Assembly: GCF_030296675.1 (NCBI RefSeq)
Contig: NZ_AP027736.1
Span: 2,108,001-2,172,000, forward strand
Source: Demequina sediminis
GTDB lineage: Bacteria; Actinomycetota; Actinomycetes; Actinomycetales; Demequinaceae
DNA: 64,000 nt
Direction of reading: 5' to 3'
Part shown: in pieces, positions 29,447 through 39,237 of the stretch
Layout of the letters: each line of letters begins with the position of its first letter
How positions within the stretch are numbered: the first letter of the stretch is position 1
The notes under the pieces: model-generated
The model's database searches: none
What the model was told of the DNA's origin: nothing
The model's input: only the letters and a program-made list of their open reading frames with translations
Position numbers and translations under genes: made by a program

Positions 29447-31296
29447 ATGACTGTCGAGGCCTTCGTGACGCTCGCGGCCGGGGTGCGCGACCTGTCGATT
29501 GCGGCGACCGCCGGCGCGTTGCTGGTCATTGCCGTGGTGTTGCCGGCGGGCCACGCCGCCGCCGCTCGGGCGGGTCTGGTGGCGCGGGCCGGGTCCATCG
29601 CGTGGGTGATCGCGGCGCTCGCGCACTCGATGGCCTCGTACGCCTCGATCCGCGGCGAGCTCCCCGACGCGTCACGCTTCATCGAGGAGTGGTGGAGCTA
29701 CTCGCTCTCCGTCGACCTCCTCGAGGCGTACCTGCAGGTGCTGGGCGCGGGGCTGGTGGTCTCGGTGCTCGCGACGCTCGTCCAGACTCCACGGCTCGCG
29801 ATGTGGTCGCTGGTGCCGGTGGTGTGGGCGCTGGGCTGGCTCGCGCAGACCGGCCATGCGGCCGGTGCCGCCGACCACCACCTGGCCGTCTCCGCGATGG
29901 CGCTCCACCTGGCCGGCGCGACCGTGTGGACGGGCGTGATCGGGACGATGCTCGTGTTGCGTTCCCCCTGGGCTCGCTCACGCGCGAGGCAATGGCCCGC
30001 GCGTCTCGCCTCGCGCTGTGGGCCGCGGGCCTGGTGGTGATCTCGGGAGCGGTGAGCGGCTGGCTGCGGCTCACCGCGGTGTCGGAGTTGTGGACCACCC
30101 CGTACGGGCGCCTGCTCGTGCTCAAGATCTCGCTGATGACGGTCGCGATCGCGCTCGCGGCCCTGCACCGCCGTGTGTACCTCCCTCGTCTCAGCGAGGC
30201 CGCCGTGCGCGAGCGCTTCTGGCGACTCATGGCCGTGGATGTCGCCGCACTCGTCGCGGTCATGGGCGTCGCCGCCGTCCTCGGGACCACCGCCCCTCCC
30301 GTGGACATCGTCCCCCTCAAGGAGCCCACCCCCGCCGAGTTCCTCACCGGATACCCCCTCCCGCCGGCTCCCACCGCCCTGACGTGGATTTCGCTATGGC
30401 GCTTGGAGATCATCACCGCGACGGCGATCGCCGCGGCCGCGCTGGTCTATGTGGTGTGGGTGGTGAGGCTGCGCCGACGTGGGGATGCGTGGCCGTGGCA
30501 TCGCACCGCGAGCTGGCTCGCGGGGCTCGCGCTACTGGTGTGGGTGACCCAGTCGGGACCCACGATCTACGGCATGGTGACGTTCAGCGCGCACATGCTC
30601 GAGCACATGCTGCTGGTGATGGTGGTGCCGGTCGCGCTGACGTTCGGCGCGCCGGTGACGCTGGCGCTACGGGCGCTCCCGCCCCGCAAGGACGGTTCGC
30701 GGGGGCCGCGAGAGTGGATTCGCGCGATCGTGGAGTCGGGGTGGATGCGTTTCTGGGCCAACCCCATCGTGGCCGCCGTGAGTTTCGCGGGATTCCTCGT
30801 GGTGTTCTACTACACGCCGCTGTTCGAGTTCGCGCTGCGCAATCACGTGGGACACCTGTGGATGGTGCTCCACTTCACGATCGTGGGCTACCTCTTTGTC
30901 AACGCGCTCGTGGGCGTGGACCCGGGCCCGAGCCGCCCCGGCTATGCGCTCAGGATCGTGCTGCTGTTCGCGACCATGGCGTTCCACGCGTTCTTTGGAG
31001 TCGCGATCATGATGTCGACCGTGCTGCTTGCGCCGCGCTGGTTCGGGCTCATGGGTCGCGATTGGGGGCCCGATGCGATCACGGACCAGCAGTACGGCGG
31101 CCAGATCGCGTGGGGCATCGGTGAGCTGCCGGTGGTGCTGCTCGCGATCGGGATCATCGTCGCGTGGCGCAATGCGGATACACGCGAGGGACGCAGGCGC
31201 GATCGTCAGGCCGACCGCGACGGGGAGTCCGAACTCGCCGCCTACAACGCGATGCTCGCGAAGACCGCGGCCAGGGATGCGGACCTGGAGCGGTGA
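29447..31296 (+). CDS. CopD-CtaG fusion: copper resistance D domain plus cytochrome oxidase assembly CtaG, frameshifted in this sequence
   Basis: A large membrane protein, 616 residues once mended. The N-terminal ~300 residues form the CopD-like copper-transport domain (AALAHSMASYASIR, WLRLTAVSELWTTPYGRLL). The C-terminal ~300 are the caa3-type CtaG domain (SAHMLEHMLLVMVVPVALTF, MVLHFTIVGYLFVNALVGVDP, MAFHAFFGVAIMMS), where conserved His and Met residues bind copper for cytochrome oxidase CuB assembly. The frame breaks at LVLRSP; one more C in the run 29966-29970 restores it. The ATG follows TACGCT by seven bases and has no ribosome site, so the mRNA is probably leaderless. This fusion is common in actinobacteria. 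Confidence 0.85.
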
Positions 31297-31476
31297 TCGG
31301 GCCGGCGCGGTGATCGGGCCGGAGCGGTAGGCCGGCTGGCGGCACCTTGGCCGGCCCGACCTCATTCGCGGGTCGATCGGGAATCCGCCCGCTGATCGAG
31401 TCGCGGGCGCCCAGATCGCGTGCCGTTGCGGATCAGGCCCGCGTTTCGGGCCGCACAGGACAGCGCATCAGCACCG

Positions 31477-32862
31477 CTACCCCTCGAGAACCGTCCCGTC
31501 CGGGATCGTCTCCGGCTTGCCGGTGTCCTCGAGCGTGACCGCACCGCGACACACCACGCCGGCGCCGAAGGTCCAGTCGCCGCGCACCGTCAGCGACACC
31601 GCGTCCCTGAGCGACGGCGCCCCGTGCGGGAAGCGCGCATCGAAGCCCGACATCGTCTTGTAGAAGCGCGGGTCGAGGTCCACGAGCGGCGCGGGGGTGA
31701 CGGCCACCCGCAGCGCGCCGTCGTCCTCGAGCGTGTACGCGTCGGAGCGCAGCAGCAGGAGATCGTTGGTGGTCTTCACGGGCAGGAACCTGTCGCGGCC
31801 CACCACGATCGCCGTCGCCCCCTCAAACACCTCGATCGCGGCGCCCATCGCGGTCTCGATCTGGAACACCTCAGGTGAGGAAGGGTCGGTCGGGTCGACG
31901 GTCTTGACGTTGCGGATGAGTGGCAGCCCCAGCACGGCGCCCCGCTCGACCAGGGCCGAGTGCAGGCGCTCGAGGTCGAACCACAGGTTGTTGGTGTGGA
32001 AGAACGGGTGATGGTGCTCGTCGGTGAAGAAGTGCATCTCCTCGGGCGCGGTCTGCGCGGTGTCGCGCAGAATCAGCCTGCCGTCTGACTTGCGAATCGC
32101 GAGGTGGCCGCCCTTGCGGTCGGCGGCGGTGCGGCGGCACAGCTCGGCGGCGTACGGCGCCCCTGACGCGGCGAACCAGCCGGCGATCGCGGCGCTCGGC
32201 ACCGCGCCCAGGTTGTCCGAGTTCGACACGGACGCGTAGCGGAAGCCCTGGTCGAGCAGCGCCTTGAGCACACCGGATGCCAGGATGGCCGTGTAGATGT
32301 CGCCGTGGCCGGGCGGGCACCACTCCAAGGTGGGGTCCTTGGGCCACTCCACCGGCATGAGTCCGTCGACCAGCAGCTTGGGCTCGGCGTTCTGGAGGAA
32401 GTCGAGGGGGAGGCCGTCGACAGCGAGGTCGGCGTGCGCCGCGAGCGCAGCAAGGGAGTCGTCCTGCGTGCGGAAGCTGTTCATCAGCACAAGCGGCAGC
32501 CGCGCCCCCGTGGCCTCGCGGGCCTTGCGCACCTGGTCAACGATCACGTCGAGGAACGTCGCGCCGTCGCGCACCGGCAGGAGCGACTTGGCGCGGTCCA
32601 TGCCCATCGACGTGCCCAGCCCGCCGTTGAGCTTGATGATCGCGGTGCGGGCGAGTGCCTCGCGCGCCGCCTCCGGATCCACCTCGAGGCCGTCGAGGCC
32701 CGGCGGGCTCGTGAGCGGCTCGATCGTGTCCTCGCGAATGAGCCCGGTCGCGCCGGCCTCCAGCTCCGCGAAGTAGTGGGAGAAGACGTCGATGGCCGTC
32801 TGGTCGACCCCGGCCGCCGCCATCTTGGACTGTGCTGCGATGAGTCCCGGTGCGATGCTCAT
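31477..32862 (-). CDS. UTP-glucose-1-phosphate uridylyltransferase (eukaryote-type UDPGP family)
   Basis: A 461-residue nucleotidyltransferase of the UDPGP family rather than the bacterial GalU fold. Key stretches are IIKLNGGLGTSMGMDRAKSL (nucleotide loop), LMNSFRTQDDS, YASVSNSDNLGA and FHTNNLWFDLERL; a left-handed beta-helix-like C-terminus ends DGTVLEG. It makes UDP-glucose, the precursor of UDP-galactose and thus of UDP-galactofuranose used by the galactan cluster. ATG 32862 starts MSIAPGLIAAQSK. Confidence 0.92.
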   Translation of the reverse strand: MSIAPGLIAAQSKMAAAGVDQTAIDVFSHYFAELEAGATGLIREDTIEPLTSPPGLDGLEVDPEAAREALARTAIIKLNGGLGTSMGMDRAKSLLPVRDGATFLDVIVDQVRKAREATGARLPLVLMNSFRTQDDSLAALAAHADLAVDGLPLDFLQNAEPKLLVDGLMPVEWPKDPTLEWCPPGHGDIYTAILASGVLKALLDQGFRYASVSNSDNLGAVPSAAIAGWFAASGAPYAAELCRRTAADRKGGHLAIRKSDGRLILRDTAQTAPEEMHFFTDEHHHPFFHTNNLWFDLERLHSALVERGAVLGLPLIRNVKTVDPTDPSSPEVFQIETAMGAAIEVFEGATAIVVGRDRFLPVKTTNDLLLLRSDAYTLEDDGALRVAVTPAPLVDLDPRFYKTMSGFDARFPHGAPSLRDAVSLTVRGDWTFGAGVVCRGAVTLEDTGKPETIPDGTVLEG

Positions 32863-33483
32863 GGGTCGAGCCTAGGCCGTCGCGGAGTGGGTCCTCTCCA
32901 CAGATTTTGTCCACAGGTGTGTGTAAACCCAGCCGGCTCCGCACGCGACATGTGGATGACGGTGTGGGCGCGCATCGGCCCCCGAAACTGGCCTCCGTAG
33001 CGCTTGCGTGCACCCGGTGACACGAGTAGAAACGCCTCTAGCGAGAAGGTGCGCCACGCACCATCGGGGGGCAAGAGAGCGCTTCCCCGAACGCCCGGAC
33101 CCGGGTCGCTTCCGCAGCGCGGACGCGGCCCCCGGGGGCGGGATGGGTGGTGGCGCGCCGGATCGGATTCCTCGGACAACGGCGGTCCATGTCCGCTGGC
33201 ACGCACTGCGAGCCGGCGCGATCAGCGGGTGACGGCGCTGGGCGCGACGGGCCCGGGGAGTCGGCCGAGAGATCGTCGCCGTGGCCCGGCTTCGCGCCGG
33301 ACCCGGACTCTCGTGCGACACGGCAAGGCCCCCGGACCCGAATTCCGGGGGTCTTCGCCATGTCAGGCGACGTGGTCGAGGGTAAGGACGGGCGCGACGC
33401 GGGCGTGGGAGCGACACGCGTGCGCGGGGACGATGCCCGGGGTGCGCGCGTGCCAGACTTTCAGTCACACCTCTGGAGGACTG
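32863..33483. other. 620-bp intergenic region without a recognised gene
   Basis: The only clear signals are TTGTCCACA at 32907-32915, a perfect actinobacterial DnaA box with a weaker CTCTCCACA copy 13 bp before it, and a terminator-like hairpin at 33325-33355. Open frames here have shadow-type composition. I found no tRNA, RNase P or tmRNA pattern on either strand. A structured RNA ending at the hairpin cannot be excluded. Confidence 0.5.
33325..33355 (+). terminator. Terminator-like hairpin
   Basis: AAGGCCCCCGGA pairs with TCCGGGGGTCTT (one wobble or mismatch) around a 7-base loop. The transcript it would end on the plus strand is unidentified, which hints at an unannotated RNA upstream. 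Confidence 0.45.
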
Positions 33484-34041
33484 ATGACGGACACGCATGC
33501 GGCGCCGGCCGCCCACGTCGCGCCCCGCGAGCGTGGCGGCAATGGGGTCGGCATCGCCTCGTTCGTGACCGCATGCCTGGGCCTCGGGCCCGTGGCGATC
33601 GTGCTCGGCATCGTGGGGCTCGCGCGCTGGCGCTCGGGACGGGCGTCACGGCGCAGCTGGCCGCTCGCCGGCCTGGTGCTGGGGGTGGTGGCCACGCTCG
33701 TGGCGACCGGTCTTGCGGCGGCGGCCGCGCTGTCCGTGACCGCGCCGGCCGCGGTGACGGCGCGGGCCGAGCTTGATGTCATCGCGATCGGCAACGCGGT
33801 CGTGGACTATTCCGTGGCCCACCCGAACGGCCCGGCGCCCGCGGTGACGGCGACACCGGACGGGTACGAGGTGGCGGGAACATCCGTTCCCGCCGAACTC
33901 GAGGGGTCCTGGACGCCGCAGCTGCGGGGCACCACCGCGTACGACTGGTGCGTCGCCTTGGAGTTCGAGACCACCGACGGGATGGCCGAGGTGGGCTATT
34001 CGGCGAGTGCCGGGTTGGTTGCCGCATGCCCCCCGGCGTGA
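33484..34041 (+). CDS. Small membrane-anchored protein with DUF4190-like N-terminus
   Basis: A 185-residue protein with a TGGAGGA site just before ATG 33484. Residues ~20-50 (GNGVGIASFVTACLGLGPVAI and following VLGIVGLARWRSGRASRRSW) and 57-85 are two membrane helices separated by a basic loop, the pattern of DUF4190 proteins. The C-terminal ~100 residues form an extracytoplasmic domain with two cysteines (YDWCVALEF, VAACPPA) that may pair. This second half resembles pilin-like or secreted domains only in size. Function unknown. Confidence 0.65.
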   Translation: MTDTHAAPAAHVAPRERGGNGVGIASFVTACLGLGPVAIVLGIVGLARWRSGRASRRSWPLAGLVLGVVATLVATGLAAAAALSVTAPAAVTARAELDVIAIGNAVVDYSVAHPNGPAPAVTATPDGYEVAGTSVPAELEGSWTPQLRGTTAYDWCVALEFETTDGMAEVGYSASAGLVAACPPA

Positions 34042-34100
34042 TTCATCGCATACCGGACCTCGTACTTCTTCCCCTTGCGACCCCGGACGCGCGAAGATGG

Positions 34101-34129
34101 TTGAGGGTTGCGCCCCTTCGCCCGATAAC
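34101..34129 (+). promoter_or_regulatory. Promoter of the 36-residue peptide and GGDEF-EAL unit
   Basis: TTGAGG (34101-34106) and GATAAC (34124-34129) are spaced by 17 bp. This would give an untranslated leader of about 100 bases before the small ORF. Confidence 0.55.
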
Positions 34130-34235
34130 ACTCTTGACGATGGCCGCAATCCACTGCTCTCGGTCCCCTCAGTACTCGAGAGCTCCAGCGGGGGCGGCGT
34201 GTGCCGCCGTCATCGTCAGGAAAAGAGGAGATCTC

Positions 34236-34346
34236 ATGAGCAAGTGGAACGCATTCCGTGACAACACGGTCGTCCGCATTTCCGCGAGCGCCGGCACCTT
34301 CGTGGCCGTCGCCGTGGTCGTCGGCGCCGGGTTTAAGTGGGTCTGA
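34236..34346 (+). CDS. 36-residue membrane peptide upstream of GGDEF-EAL gene
   Basis: The peptide begins MSKWNAFRDNTVVRIS and ends VVVGAGFKWV. A strong AGAGGAGA site sits six bases before ATG 34236, and the good promoter upstream supports real expression. The N-terminal half is polar with basic residues, and the C-terminal ~18 residues are a single hydrophobic segment ending in Lys-Trp-Val. Its last codons overlap the GTG start of the next gene, and a strong terminator hairpin follows 12 bp after its stop. It could be a small membrane protein in its own right or a leader that controls the GGDEF-EAL gene. No homologue is recognised. Confidence 0.6.
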   Translation: MSKWNAFRDNTVVRISASAGTFVAVAVVVGAGFKWV

Positions 34347-36418
34347 GTTCACCCACCGGTGAGGGCGGCGCGCGGAGCAGGCTCTTCGCGCCGCCCTCAC
34401 TTCTTGCTGCCTATGTGGCGGTCGTATCGCTTCTAGGCTTCGCCGGAATCGGCTTCGTAATCGTGGCCAGCCCGTGGCGAGAGACCCTCGACGCGCTCGC
34501 GATCCTCCCCGTGATCTTCCTCGCCGTCGCGGCGATCACGGGCGAGGTGAAGCCCATTCGGCTCATCGGTGGGGACGGCGACGGTCGCACGTTGTCAACG
34601 TCAGCACCATTCATTCTTGCGTTGTTGCCCTTTGCGAGTGTGGGCATTGCCGTGCTCGTGCAGGCGACCGCGAGCCTTATTGACGATGCCCTGCACCGTC
34701 GCGAGCTCCGCAAGTCGTTGTTTAACACCGCGCAGTATGCGTTGAGTGTCCTCGCGGCAGGCGTGGTGTTCTCGTGGCTCGCCGGGGTTCCGTTCTTCCG
34801 TGGGCCCATGTCCATGGAGCCGGAGCACCTCGGTCCCTTGCTCGCGGCGGGCGCCGCGATGATTCTGGTCAACTGGCTCTTGGTCGCCGTGGCGATCTCG
34901 CTGTCCGTCGCTCAGCCACTGTGGAGGGTGCTCCGTGCCGACGCCCGCGACGTCTTCGTCACCAACGTGGTGCTGCTGAGCATCGGTGGCGTGGCCGCGG
35001 AAATCGCTGCCGACGGTGTGGGCGCGCTCACGATGCTCGTCGCCCCCGTCATCGCCGCACACCTCTTCGCGGCAGCCGCCGCGCGGCACGCGCACGCCGC
35101 CGCGCATGACTCCCTCACCGGCCTGCGCAACCGTGGGCAGCTCTACGACGAACTCGCGCGCACGCTCTCCGCCGCGCACTCTTCGCGCGCCGCGGGCCCC
35201 GGACTGGTCCTCTTTGACCTCGATCACTTCAAGGACTTCAACGACACACTGGGTCACCCCGTGGGTGACGAGATCCTGCGTCAGGTGGCCGACCGGCTCT
35301 CCGGGGCGGCCCCGGATGACGCGTCGGTTCATCGCTTGGGAGGCGACGAGTTCGCCGTGGTCATTCGCGACCCCTCGCAAGACGTCCGTGAGGCCGCGCA
35401 GGCCCTGCTGGCAGCGCTCGACACGCCCGTGCGCATCGGCAATCTCGAGCTCCTGGTCCGCGCGAGCGCGGGCGTCGCCATCGCACCCGACCACGGCGCG
35501 GACGGCGAGACGCTCATGAAGAACGCGGACATCGCGCTCTACCACGCCAAGCTCGAGCGCGACCGTATCAGCACCTACGCCCCCGAGTTCGACATCAATA
35601 CGGTCGAGCGCCTGCGACTCCTCGCTGACCTCCGCACGGCCCTGGATTCCGACCAGTTGCACGTGGTCTACCAGCCTCAGGTCGACCTCCACGACCTGCA
35701 CACGGTGGGTGTCGAGGCGCTCGTGCGGTGGGAGCACCCGGAGCGCGGCCTGGTCCCGCCCGACGAGTTCATTCCGCTCGCGGAGAACTCCGGCCTCATC
35801 TTCCCGCTCACCGCGCTCGTGCTCGACACCGCGCTTGAGGAGCTCGCGCGGTGGCGCGCCGCGGGCGACGAGATCCGCCTCGCGGTCAACCTCTCCGCAC
35901 GTCACCTCTCCGACTCCGCGCTGCCGAGCCAGGTCGCCGCCGCACTCGCGCGTCACGACGTCCCCTCCTCCGCGCTCGTACTTGAGGTCACGGAGACCGG
36001 CATCCTGTCCGATCCCGCTCGCGCCGACCTCGTGATCCGCGAAGTCCGTGAGCTGGGCGTCGAGATCGCGATCGACGACTACGGCACGGGCAACGCGTCC
36101 CTCAGCTACCTCAAGCGCCTCGAGATCGACGAACTCAAGGTGGACCGCTCGTTCGTCAGCAGCATCGGCGACGACCGCCACGACCTCATCATCGTGCGCT
36201 CCACCGTGGCGCTCGCGCTCGCGCTCGGCCTCCGCGTCGTCGCGGAGGGTATCGAGGACGATGCAACGGTCGAGACCCTGCGCGGGCTCGGCAGGGTGAT
36301 CGGGCAGGGCTACCACCTGGGCCGGCCCGGCGCGCCGGAGGAGATCAGCGCGCGGCTCGCGCGTGAGCGGACCGCGGAGACCACCCCCACCCCGACGCCC
36401 ACGACGAGGAGTACCTGA
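34337..36418 (+). CDS. Membrane GGDEF-EAL protein (cyclic-di-GMP synthase/phosphodiesterase)
   Basis: About 693 residues. An N-terminal ~250-residue part has roughly eight membrane helices (MASE-like sensor). The diguanylate cyclase domain has an intact HRLGGDEFAVV (about residue 335) but no clear RxxD inhibitory site before it. The EAL phosphodiesterase domain has EALVRWEHP (about 460), NLSARHLS, EVTETGIL, IDDYGTGNASLSYL, KVDRSFV and VAEGIED, so its metal and catalytic residues look complete. Either activity could dominate. GTG 34337 overlaps the small peptide gene; GTG 34415, after the hairpin, is an alternative start. DUF5317 follows within two bases. Confidence 0.85.
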   Translation: MGLSSPTGEGGARSRLFAPPSLLAAYVAVVSLLGFAGIGFVIVASPWRETLDALAILPVIFLAVAAITGEVKPIRLIGGDGDGRTLSTSAPFILALLPFASVGIAVLVQATASLIDDALHRRELRKSLFNTAQYALSVLAAGVVFSWLAGVPFFRGPMSMEPEHLGPLLAAGAAMILVNWLLVAVAISLSVAQPLWRVLRADARDVFVTNVVLLSIGGVAAEIAADGVGALTMLVAPVIAAHLFAAAAARHAHAAAHDSLTGLRNRGQLYDELARTLSAAHSSRAAGPGLVLFDLDHFKDFNDTLGHPVGDEILRQVADRLSGAAPDDASVHRLGGDEFAVVIRDPSQDVREAAQALLAALDTPVRIGNLELLVRASAGVAIAPDHGADGETLMKNADIALYHAKLERDRISTYAPEFDINTVERLRLLADLRTALDSDQLHVVYQPQVDLHDLHTVGVEALVRWEHPERGLVPPDEFIPLAENSGLIFPLTALVLDTALEELARWRAAGDEIRLAVNLSARHLSDSALPSQVAAALARHDVPSSALVLEVTETGILSDPARADLVIREVRELGVEIAIDDYGTGNASLSYLKRLEIDELKVDRSFVSSIGDDRHDLIIVRSTVALALALGLRVVAEGIEDDATVETLRGLGRVIGQGYHLGRPGAPEEISARLARERTAETTPTPTPTTRST
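34359..34400 (+). terminator. Strong hairpin inside the 5' end of the GGDEF-EAL frame
   Basis: A perfect 14-bp stem, GTGAGGGCGGCGCG with CGCGCCGCCCTCAC, is followed by TTCTT. It lies just after the 36-residue peptide and inside codons 8-22 of the GGDEF-EAL frame if GTG 34337 is the start. Confidence 0.65.
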
Positions 36419-36419
36419 C

Positions 36420-36977
36420 ATGCTCGTTCTTGCCGCCTGCGTCCTCGCGGTGCTGTCCCCTCTGCTTGTGGGCCGGTGGCCGGCCGGCCTCGCCCTCCAG
36501 CGGTGGCGATGGCCCGTGCTCATCTGGATCGCGCTGGGGGCGCAGATCCTCATCATCGAGTTCGGCCTCCCGAACGACCTCGCGCCGGTCGCCCACGTCG
36601 CGACCTACGCGATCGCGCTGACGTTCTTGTGGCTCAACCGGCGCGCGGCGGGGGCGCTCGTCGTCGGTGCCGGCGCCTTCACCAACGGGCTGACGATCGC
36701 CCTCAACGGAGGGGTGCTGCCCGCGAGCCGCGCCGCGACCGAGGCCGCGGGGATCGATCCCGATCACGCGTTCGAGAACACGGCGGTGATGGACGATGCC
36801 GTGCTCCCGTGGCTCGGCGACGTGTTCGCGTGGCCCGACCCCCTGCCGCTGTCGAACACGTTCAGCGTGGGTGACGTGCTGATCGTCGCGGGCGTGGCGA
36901 TCGCCGCGTGGAGCGGCACCCGCCGCCTCGGCGCCCCCGCCAGGGAACCCGAGTCGGCGACGGACGCCGCCGCGTAG
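36420..36977 (+). CDS. DUF5317 membrane protein
   Basis: A 185-residue protein with about five hydrophobic segments. The stretch VLPWLGDVFAWPDPLPLSNT followed by FSVGDVLI is the family signature of DUF5317, found across actinobacteria and firmicutes with no known function. The ATG begins one base after the GGDEF-EAL stop, so the two are co-transcribed and probably functionally linked to membrane signalling. I chose ATG 36420. Confidence 0.75.
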   Translation: MLVLAACVLAVLSPLLVGRWPAGLALQRWRWPVLIWIALGAQILIIEFGLPNDLAPVAHVATYAIALTFLWLNRRAAGALVVGAGAFTNGLTIALNGGVLPASRAATEAAGIDPDHAFENTAVMDDAVLPWLGDVFAWPDPLPLSNTFSVGDVLIVAGVAIAAWSGTRRLGAPAREPESATDAAA

Positions 36978-37004
36978 GAGACACCTCGGGGCGGGAGGCC
37001 TTAG

Positions 37005-38275
37005 ATGGATCAGGACACGATCATCAACATCGGCCTCGTGCTGGTCTTCGTGGTGATTGGCGGAGTCTTCGCTGGCACGGAGCTCGCGCTGGTGTCCCTG
37101 CGCGAGAGCCAGGTCGAGCAACTCTCCAGGCAGGGCAAGCGCGGTGCCCGCGTGGCATCGGTCGCACGCGATCCCAACCGCTTCCTGGCCGCCGTGCAGA
37201 TCGGCGTGACCGTCGCGGGATTCTTCTCCGCCGCGTACGGCGCCTCGACCCTCGCGCCCGATGTTGCGCCGCTGTTCGAGGGCGTGGGTCTTAGCGAGAG
37301 CGCCGCGCACACCGTCGCCCTCGTGGCGATGACGCTGCTCATTGCGTACCTGTCGCTCGTGCTGGGCGAGTTGGTGCCCAAGCGCCTCGCGTTGCAGCGC
37401 GCGACCACGGTGTCACTCCTCGTCGGGCCCCCGCTCGACCGCTTCGCCACCGCGATGCGCCCGGTCGTGTGGCTGCTCTCCGTGTCGACCGATGCGGTGG
37501 TGCGGCTCGTGGGAGGCGACCCCCGCGCGACCTCGGAGGCGATGTCGGAGGAGGAACTGCGCGACCTGGTTGCTGGCCATGAGGCGCTTGCGGAGGACGA
37601 GCGACGCATTCTGACCGATGTCTTCGCGGCGAGCGACAGGACCCTCGAGTCGGTCATGCGTCCGCGCGGAGAGGTGATGTTCGTCAAGGACTCGCTCACG
37701 GTGGCCGAGGCGGCGGCGCTCGCGGGAGCGAGTCCGTACTCACGCTTCCCGGTGATGGGCAGGGATGCCGATGACGTGCGCGGCTTCCTGCACGTGCGGG
37801 ACCTGCTGGTCGCGCCGCGAGAGCAGCGGGTCAGGGAGCTCGTGCGCCCGATTCCTTCCTGCCCTCGACCACGACGGTGTTGCCATCGCTGTCGCAACTG
37901 CGTGCGGAGGGCGTCCACATCGCGATCGTGGTCGACGAGTACGGCGGCACCGACGGGATCGTCACGCTCGAGGACCTGGTCGAGGAGCTCGTGGGGGACA
38001 TTCACGACGAGTTCGACGTGCCCGAGCCGCATGCGTGGGTCGCGGCCGACGGCAGCATCGAGGTCGACGCGCGCTCGACCGTCGAGGAGTTCACCGAACT
38101 CACGGGGATCGCCCTTCCTGCCGGGCCGTACGAGACCGTCGCGGGACTGGTGCTCCACCGGCTCGGCCGGCTCGCCGTCGAGGGCGATGCCGTGACCATC
38201 GACCCGGCGGAGCTGATCGTCACCGCGGTCGAGCGGCGCCGCATTCGCCGCATCCGGGTGACTCGCCCCTCTTAG
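37005..38275 (+). CDS. CNNM/CorC-family (HlyC/TlyC 'hemolysin') transporter protein, frameshifted in this sequence
   Basis: The first ~190 residues form the CNNM membrane domain ([37 protein letters not shown]). Two CBS motifs follow ([11 protein letters not shown] to [10 protein letters not shown], then [20 protein letters not shown]). The CorC-HlyC C-terminal domain ends [20 protein letters not shown]. Relatives export or sense Mg2+ and other divalent ions. The frame breaks at RELVRPIP, around 37,850-37,857; one extra C there gives [15 protein letters not shown] and a single 423-residue protein. The 3' end overlaps the convergent DUF4349 gene by four bases. Confidence 0.85.
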
Positions 38276-39237
38276 GCGCGCGGGGCATCGTCCGGGACGG
38301 GCGTCTCTGATGCCGCTGATGCGTCCGACGCCCCCGACGCCCCCGACGCCTCCGGCGTCCTCCGCGAGCGTGCCACGCGGACCGCGACCACCACCACGCC
38401 GCCCACCACCGCCGCGGCCGCGAGCCACGGCAGCAGCACACCCAGCACCACCAGCGCGCCGGTGACGAACGTCACGAGTCCGTCCCATCCCGACTCGAGG
38501 CCGGTCCAGAACGTCCGCGGGGAGTCGTCCTCGACGATCACGACGGGTTCGGTGGTGAGGGAGAGGTCGATGGCGGACATCGCAACCTGGTCCTCGAGAC
38601 CGCGCTGGCGCGCCTCGAGGCCCTCGAGCTCGGCCTGGCGGCTCGCGAGCTCGTCCTCGAGCGCGATGATGTCCTTGATGCCCTGCGCCTCCGCGAGCAG
38701 GCCCTCGATGCGCAGGGTCGACGCGCGCAGCGTGGAGATTCGGGCGGCGAGGTCCGTCACCTCGACAGTCACATCCGAGGAGTGGGTCGAGAACTCGTCG
38801 ACCGTGCCCAGTGCGCGGAGGTCGTCCACCGCGCGGTCAAGCGCGCTGCCGGGGATGCGCAGCGTGAGGTGTGCGGAGCCGCCGCCGTACTCGGTGGCAG
38901 CGGTCTCGCTGCGTGCGTCGACGCGCCCTCCGGCGCCCTGGACGATGCTCTCGGCACGGTCGGCGGCCTGGAGGGGATCCTCGACGGTCATGTACATCTC
39001 GCCGGTGATGATGAGCGAGCGATCCTGGGTGGGCTGCTCGGCGGACGACTGCAGGTCGGTGCCTGCCTCCGCCTCGACGCCCGGCTCGCCGCCGGCATCG
39101 GTGCCGCCGTAGTCGGCCTCGGAGGCGCCGGAACTGCACGCGGAGAGGCCCCAGGCGATCGCGATGATCGAGGCAGTGACCACGCCCCGGCGGAAGGAAT
39201 GACGTGCCGTGCCAGCGTGTGTGCCCATGTTGCTCAT
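38272..39237 (-). CDS. DUF4349 lipoprotein with coiled coil and C-terminal membrane helix
   Basis: A 321-residue protein starting at ATG 39237 (MSNMGTHAG). The signal peptide ends in the lipobox GLSACSS. The DUF4349 domain contains the PGSALDRAVDDLRALGTVDE strand-helix, and a coiled coil follows (ISTLRASTLRIEGLLAEAQG to LEGLEARQRGLEDQVAMS). A membrane helix (GALVVLGVLLPWLAAAAVVG) precedes a basic tail and short Gly-Ala-Ser repeats. The family is an envelope protein of unknown role, often resembling KH-like sensors. The frame is open upstream to 39285, but the lipoprotein signal fits the chosen start. Confidence 0.8.
   Translation of the reverse strand: MSNMGTHAGTARHSFRRGVVTASIIAIAWGLSACSSGASEADYGGTDAGGEPGVEAEAGTDLQSSAEQPTQDRSLIITGEMYMTVEDPLQAADRAESIVQGAGGRVDARSETAATEYGGGSAHLTLRIPGSALDRAVDDLRALGTVDEFSTHSSDVTVEVTDLAARISTLRASTLRIEGLLAEAQGIKDIIALEDELASRQAELEGLEARQRGLEDQVAMSAIDLSLTTEPVVIVEDDSPRTFWTGLESGWDGLVTFVTGALVVLGVLLPWLAAAAVVGGVVVVAVRVARSRRTPEASGASGASDASAASETPVPDDAPRA

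Noticed and set aside
31297..31476. Terminator or repeat between CopD-CtaG and the UDP-glucose pyrophosphorylase gene
   Set aside because: GGCCGGC/GCCGGCC stems are short with a 13-base loop and GC-rich background makes them likely by chance.
32894..32915. DnaA boxes as a chromosomal origin
   Set aside because: Only one perfect and one weak box, and none of the usual origin neighbours such as dnaA or dnaN.
33004..33480. Open frames upstream of the 33,484 gene and a possible structured RNA
   Set aside because: The frames have no start signals. I looked for tRNA, tmRNA, RNase P and SRP RNA motifs and found none that fit; only the hairpin at 33,325 remains unexplained.
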